Origin: a virus
IMG/VR virus record: IMGVR_UViG_3300025121_000282
Location: 186,001 to 250,000 of that record
Length of the DNA: 64,000 bases
Reading direction: 5' to 3' (one strand)
The notes under the pieces were generated by a model. The model had not been told where the DNA came from. It searched no databases and saw nothing but the letters and a program-made list of their open reading frames with translations. Positions 61,402 through 64,000 of the stretch are shown piece after piece (the stretch's first letter is position 1; every line of letters starts with the position of its first letter). The position numbers and the translations under genes are program-made.

Positions 61402-64000
61402 GTGTATCTAACCCCATTAAGGTTTGGCCCTGAGTTCAGTATAGACTCTATTTTGTCTATCAACCCTTCACTCTCATTGAGTACGCCGTTTAAATAGTCT
61501 ATTCTCCCTTGAACGGCGGACAATCTGTCTGTCAGAACACCGTCAGTTGCGTCTCCATAAGTAGGATTTGGTGGGTTCCTTGGTGGGTCATACGTGATGA
61601 TTGGTATGTTTATGTCGTCCCATGCTATATACTGCCGTAAGTTAGTCCACCCCTCACATACAACCTCGACCACTTCTGTGCCAATAAACGGAACAGTGCC
61701 CCACACCTCAAAATCTATGTTTCCTGCAGATACAAACTCTTGAGACACAGTTATTTTGCTGTTATCTGGGTCTATAACACCAATGCTTAACATCGGATTC
61801 GTGTCGCTCGACACGTATACGACACCACTAGTTAGCCCCGTTAAGTCAACAGCGGTGATTATGTCCAGTTTGTTATTTTGGACAGCACCCGACCCAGATA
61901 CTATCAAACTACTTAAAACCTGTTCTCTTAGATTGTCCCAGTTGTCTATCTGGTTTGTGGGGGTGTTGTTGTCTATTCTGTACCGTACCCGCTTTGTCTC
62001 TAATTCAGTCCCAATTGATAGTGTTATGTCATTGTTGACTACAGACGAAACTTTTCTAATTAGTCTATTAGGGCTTTTGTCTGGTATAAATACCAAGTCT
62101 CCCTCAGACACCCCTGTCAGGTTTGATACGAAATCTGTGAGTACAGTATCTGCAACTTGACATTCTCCGTAAACCCTATTTCTTTGGTTCGTTTTAAATA
62201 TTCCACTCAGAGAGCCCATTGCCTCGGCATAATTTCTAATTAAATTTGAATCTCTCCTGGGCCTTCTTATGTATGCTTTTGTGTCCTCGTCATTAGAAGC
62301 CGAATCGTACCATCTAAAAGGGTGGGCTGCATCATACCCGGGGTACACCAGTCCGGTAACTACCACCAGGGTGTCCCCAGTTGATAAATTGCTGCTTTCT
62401 ACCAAGTATCGGCCAATGTTTGGCCCATACAAAATCAGTATTTGAGTACCGGGAGTAAATGTTTCAGTTAGATCTATGCTACGGCAAGTAATTCTTGAAA
62501 GGGATGTAATGTCCACCATCACAAATTCGTCCACATCCATACACCCTCTGTCGATAAACCATTGTTTGTCGTTTCCAGAAGGGAAACACCCTTTTACTGT
62601 TATGGTCGTCCCGTTGGAGGACAAAACTTCCCACACGCCATTACAAACCCCAACTCCGGGGACACCCTCGTCCACCGTAAGTTTTGATCCAACAGGTATA
62701 CTCAGGAAGTTATCAGCCCCCAGGTCGTGCGTCAGAATGGTTGACGTTGAAACCGCCCCACTTCTACGGATAACCAGTCTATAAGTGTGGTTCGCCCCAG
62801 CAATGTTAGAAAAGGGCACTCCTGCGTCTATTACAAATCTGGGGCTGGGTACATTGGTCATGGAGGCAATTTTGTACATGCCACCGTTTACTGCTGAGGT
62901 TATAACCAAATACTCATCCCCAGTCAGTGCTGATATGCCGCTCGGGGCGTCTAGCAACAGTATAGTTGGGTCGGACACAACACCAGTGCCCTCTTCGTAA
63001 TCAATTTCGTAATCAATTCCAACCCCATCAATTTTCATCCCAACGTATACAGAGTCGGCATCACTGGACAGGCACATTTGCATGCCACCGCTGCCAGAGT
63101 TTGATGCCTCAGGGATCACAACCAAATCTCCTACTATGGTCGTGCTAAACCCGCCCGCTTGAGTGAGTGTCATTCCGTCCCCAGACACAACCCCTGCCAG
63201 ACCAGTCAGTGATTCTTGTGTATCTGTTAACATGGACTGTAAATATTCTAACACCAAACTTAACAAATAAGGTTCTGTGTTTAAACTTGTAACAGGTGTG
63301 GTGCTCGAAACAGGTAGTTTTGGCTGGATTCTAGGTATAGAAAGGCACTCTCTGTCATCAGTTCCCACACTATTCAGAGCAGGTATTTTTCTAGGGTTGG
63401 GGTCTGTCCATACAGTTTTAAATTTGAATTTTACTAATTGGTTTGGTTCCGGGTAGTATGCAGAATCACCCGGGTCGTGAGTTACAACCCCATCTTCGGT
63501 CACGTCAAAGTTGGGGCCCTCTTTCCACTTTGGGTCCAATGTGTAGACCGTATCTCCAGCGTACACGATATGTTCTACTGTGCCCCATGCATCAATGGGA
63601 AGTCTCAATTTTGCTAGCAGTACAATTTCTTCTTCAGTAGGCGCACCACCATTTTGAAGCGTGATGCTGGTGGTAGTAGAATCGGTAACTTTAGAACCCG
63701 GGGCTGCTACAGTGCCATCAAGCCGTACTATACTTATTACATCCCCAGCTATTATTTGTCTAACCCCGTTTGCATAATCATTTATCGGATTGTTTACAGG
63801 TATAATTACCGCGCCGTCATTAACCCCTGAAGTTACAATGCAAACCCCAGGTTTTTTCCATCCTCGCACCCTGGACGGGTGCTCAGTTTCCAAGTCAAAC
63901 ACATCATCATCGTCGGCATATTCTAATGAGGGGTCTGTTATACCCTCTTTTACAGACCAAGTCGGGAAAAATCTGCTGTACTTGTGTCTTTCCCATGCAT
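61269..64000 (-). CDS. large structural protein, 5' end outside window
   Basis: The frame is open to the window edge (codons readable to 63998), giving more than 900 residues; a GTG at 63902 is internal. Beta-rich with many short strands and Gly/Asp turns, ending in a charged helix (MDLEKEQQEKELLESILKTLI). The style and position fit a tail or baseplate-associated protein; no family is recognised. Confidence 0.55.
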   Translation of the reverse strand, partial: AWERHKYSRFFPTWSVKEGITDPSLEYADDDDVFDLETEHPSRVRGWKKPGVCIVTSGVNDGAVIIPVNNPINDYANGVRQIIAGDVISIVRLDGTVAAPGSKVTDSTTTSITLQNGGAPTEEEIVLLAKLRLPIDAWGTVEHIVYAGDTVYTLDPKWKEGPNFDVTEDGVVTHDPGDSAYYPEPNQLVKFKFKTVWTDPNPRKIPALNSVGTDDRECLSIPRIQPKLPVSSTTPVTSLNTEPYLLSLVLEYLQSMLTDTQESLTGLAGVVSGDGMTLTQAGGFSTTIVGDLVVIPEASNSGSGGMQMCLSSDADSVYVGMKIDGVGIDYEIDYEEGTGVVSDPTILLLDAPSGISALTGDEYLVITSAVNGGMYKIASMTNVPSPRFVIDAGVPFSNIAGANHTYRLVIRRSGAVSTSTILTHDLGADNFLSIPVGSKLTVDEGVPGVGVCNGVWEVLSSNGTTITVKGCFPSGNDKQWFIDRGCMDVDEFVMVDITSLSRITCRSIDLTETFTPGTQILILYGPNIGRYLVESSNLSTGDTLVVVTGLVYPGYDAAHPFRWYDSASNDEDTKAYIRRPRRDSNLIRNYAEAMGSLSGIFKTNQRNRVYGECQVADTVLTDFVSNLTGVSEGDLVFIPDKSPNRLIRKVSSVVNNDITLSIGTELETKRVRYRIDNNTPTNQIDNWDNLREQVLSSLIVSGSGAVQNNKLDIITAVDLTGLTSGVVYVSSDTNPMLSIGVIDPDNSKITVSQEFVSAGNIDFEVWGTVPFIGTEVVEVVCEGWTNLRQYIAWDDINIPIITYDPPRNPPNPTYGDATDGVLTDRLSAVQGRIDYLNGVLNESEGLIDKIESILNSGPNLNGVRYTWINSRINLKSGFLQRILRMDLEKEQQEKELLESILKTLILESM

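Noticed and set aside
1-64000. CRISPR array, integrase or insertion sequence
   Set aside because: The regular repeats are promoter modules spaced by genes of varying length, not equal spacers; no recombinase or transposase motif was seen.

Overview
The window looks like part of a large tailed-phage genome, most likely a contractile-tailed myovirus. The host cannot be named from the sequence. The evidence is a rightward half packed with very small, mostly unrecognisable genes, a block of phage-type metabolic and lysis enzymes, and a leftward block of large baseplate and tail genes. The genetic code is standard. No integrase, CRISPR array or rRNA was seen.

Region 1 (about 0-30.4 kb, GC-rich, almost all + strand) holds about 75 small genes, typically 50-150 codons. 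Most are preceded by the same promoter-like module: TTGAC(C/T/G), a 16-17 base spacer, then GAA(G/A)NN. I could place nearly 60 copies, all on the + strand. In many genes the TGA stop codon lies inside the TTGACC box of the next gene, so the upstream protein ends in Asp, Asn or Gly. The same module also precedes a tRNA-Leu(CAG) and six ORF-free stretches that fold into strong stems (candidate structured RNAs at 3.44, 17.22, 19.07, 19.27, 19.38 and 23.87 kb). Four short - strand genes interrupt the array. They look more AT-rich, lack the module, and at least two have TATAAT boxes instead. Three paralogue families lie in this region: a CxCGC/GHDAR putative zinc protein (three copies), an HAWFS/HGCGWDDM protein (three copies) and several pairs.

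Region 2 (about 28.9-48.4 kb, visibly more AT-rich, mainly + strand) is a more ordinary phage gene block without the promoter module. It encodes a nucleoside hydrolase-like protein, an M16 zinc peptidase, an XRE repressor-like protein, a papain-like peptidase (- strand), a possible lysis cluster (two-TM protein, transglycosylase-like protein, lipoprotein), a PF18894-type metallopeptidase, ThyX, an amidase endolysin, adenylosuccinate lyase (PurB), an HD phosphohydrolase and a GroEL-type chaperonin. ThyX, PurB and the HD protein together suggest control of the thymidine and purine dNTP pools. A modified-purine genome is a testable possibility.

Region 3 (48.44-64 kb, - strand) is the tail and baseplate module. 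It includes a secreted Cys-rich protein, a C1 papain-family peptidase, a tail protein, a 1234-aa gene with a tail-protein-I-like N-terminus and lectin-like domains, a 1146-aa baseplate-J-like protein, further baseplate wedge proteins, a 667-aa structural protein with Fn3-like segments and an 877+-aa structural protein that runs off the window.
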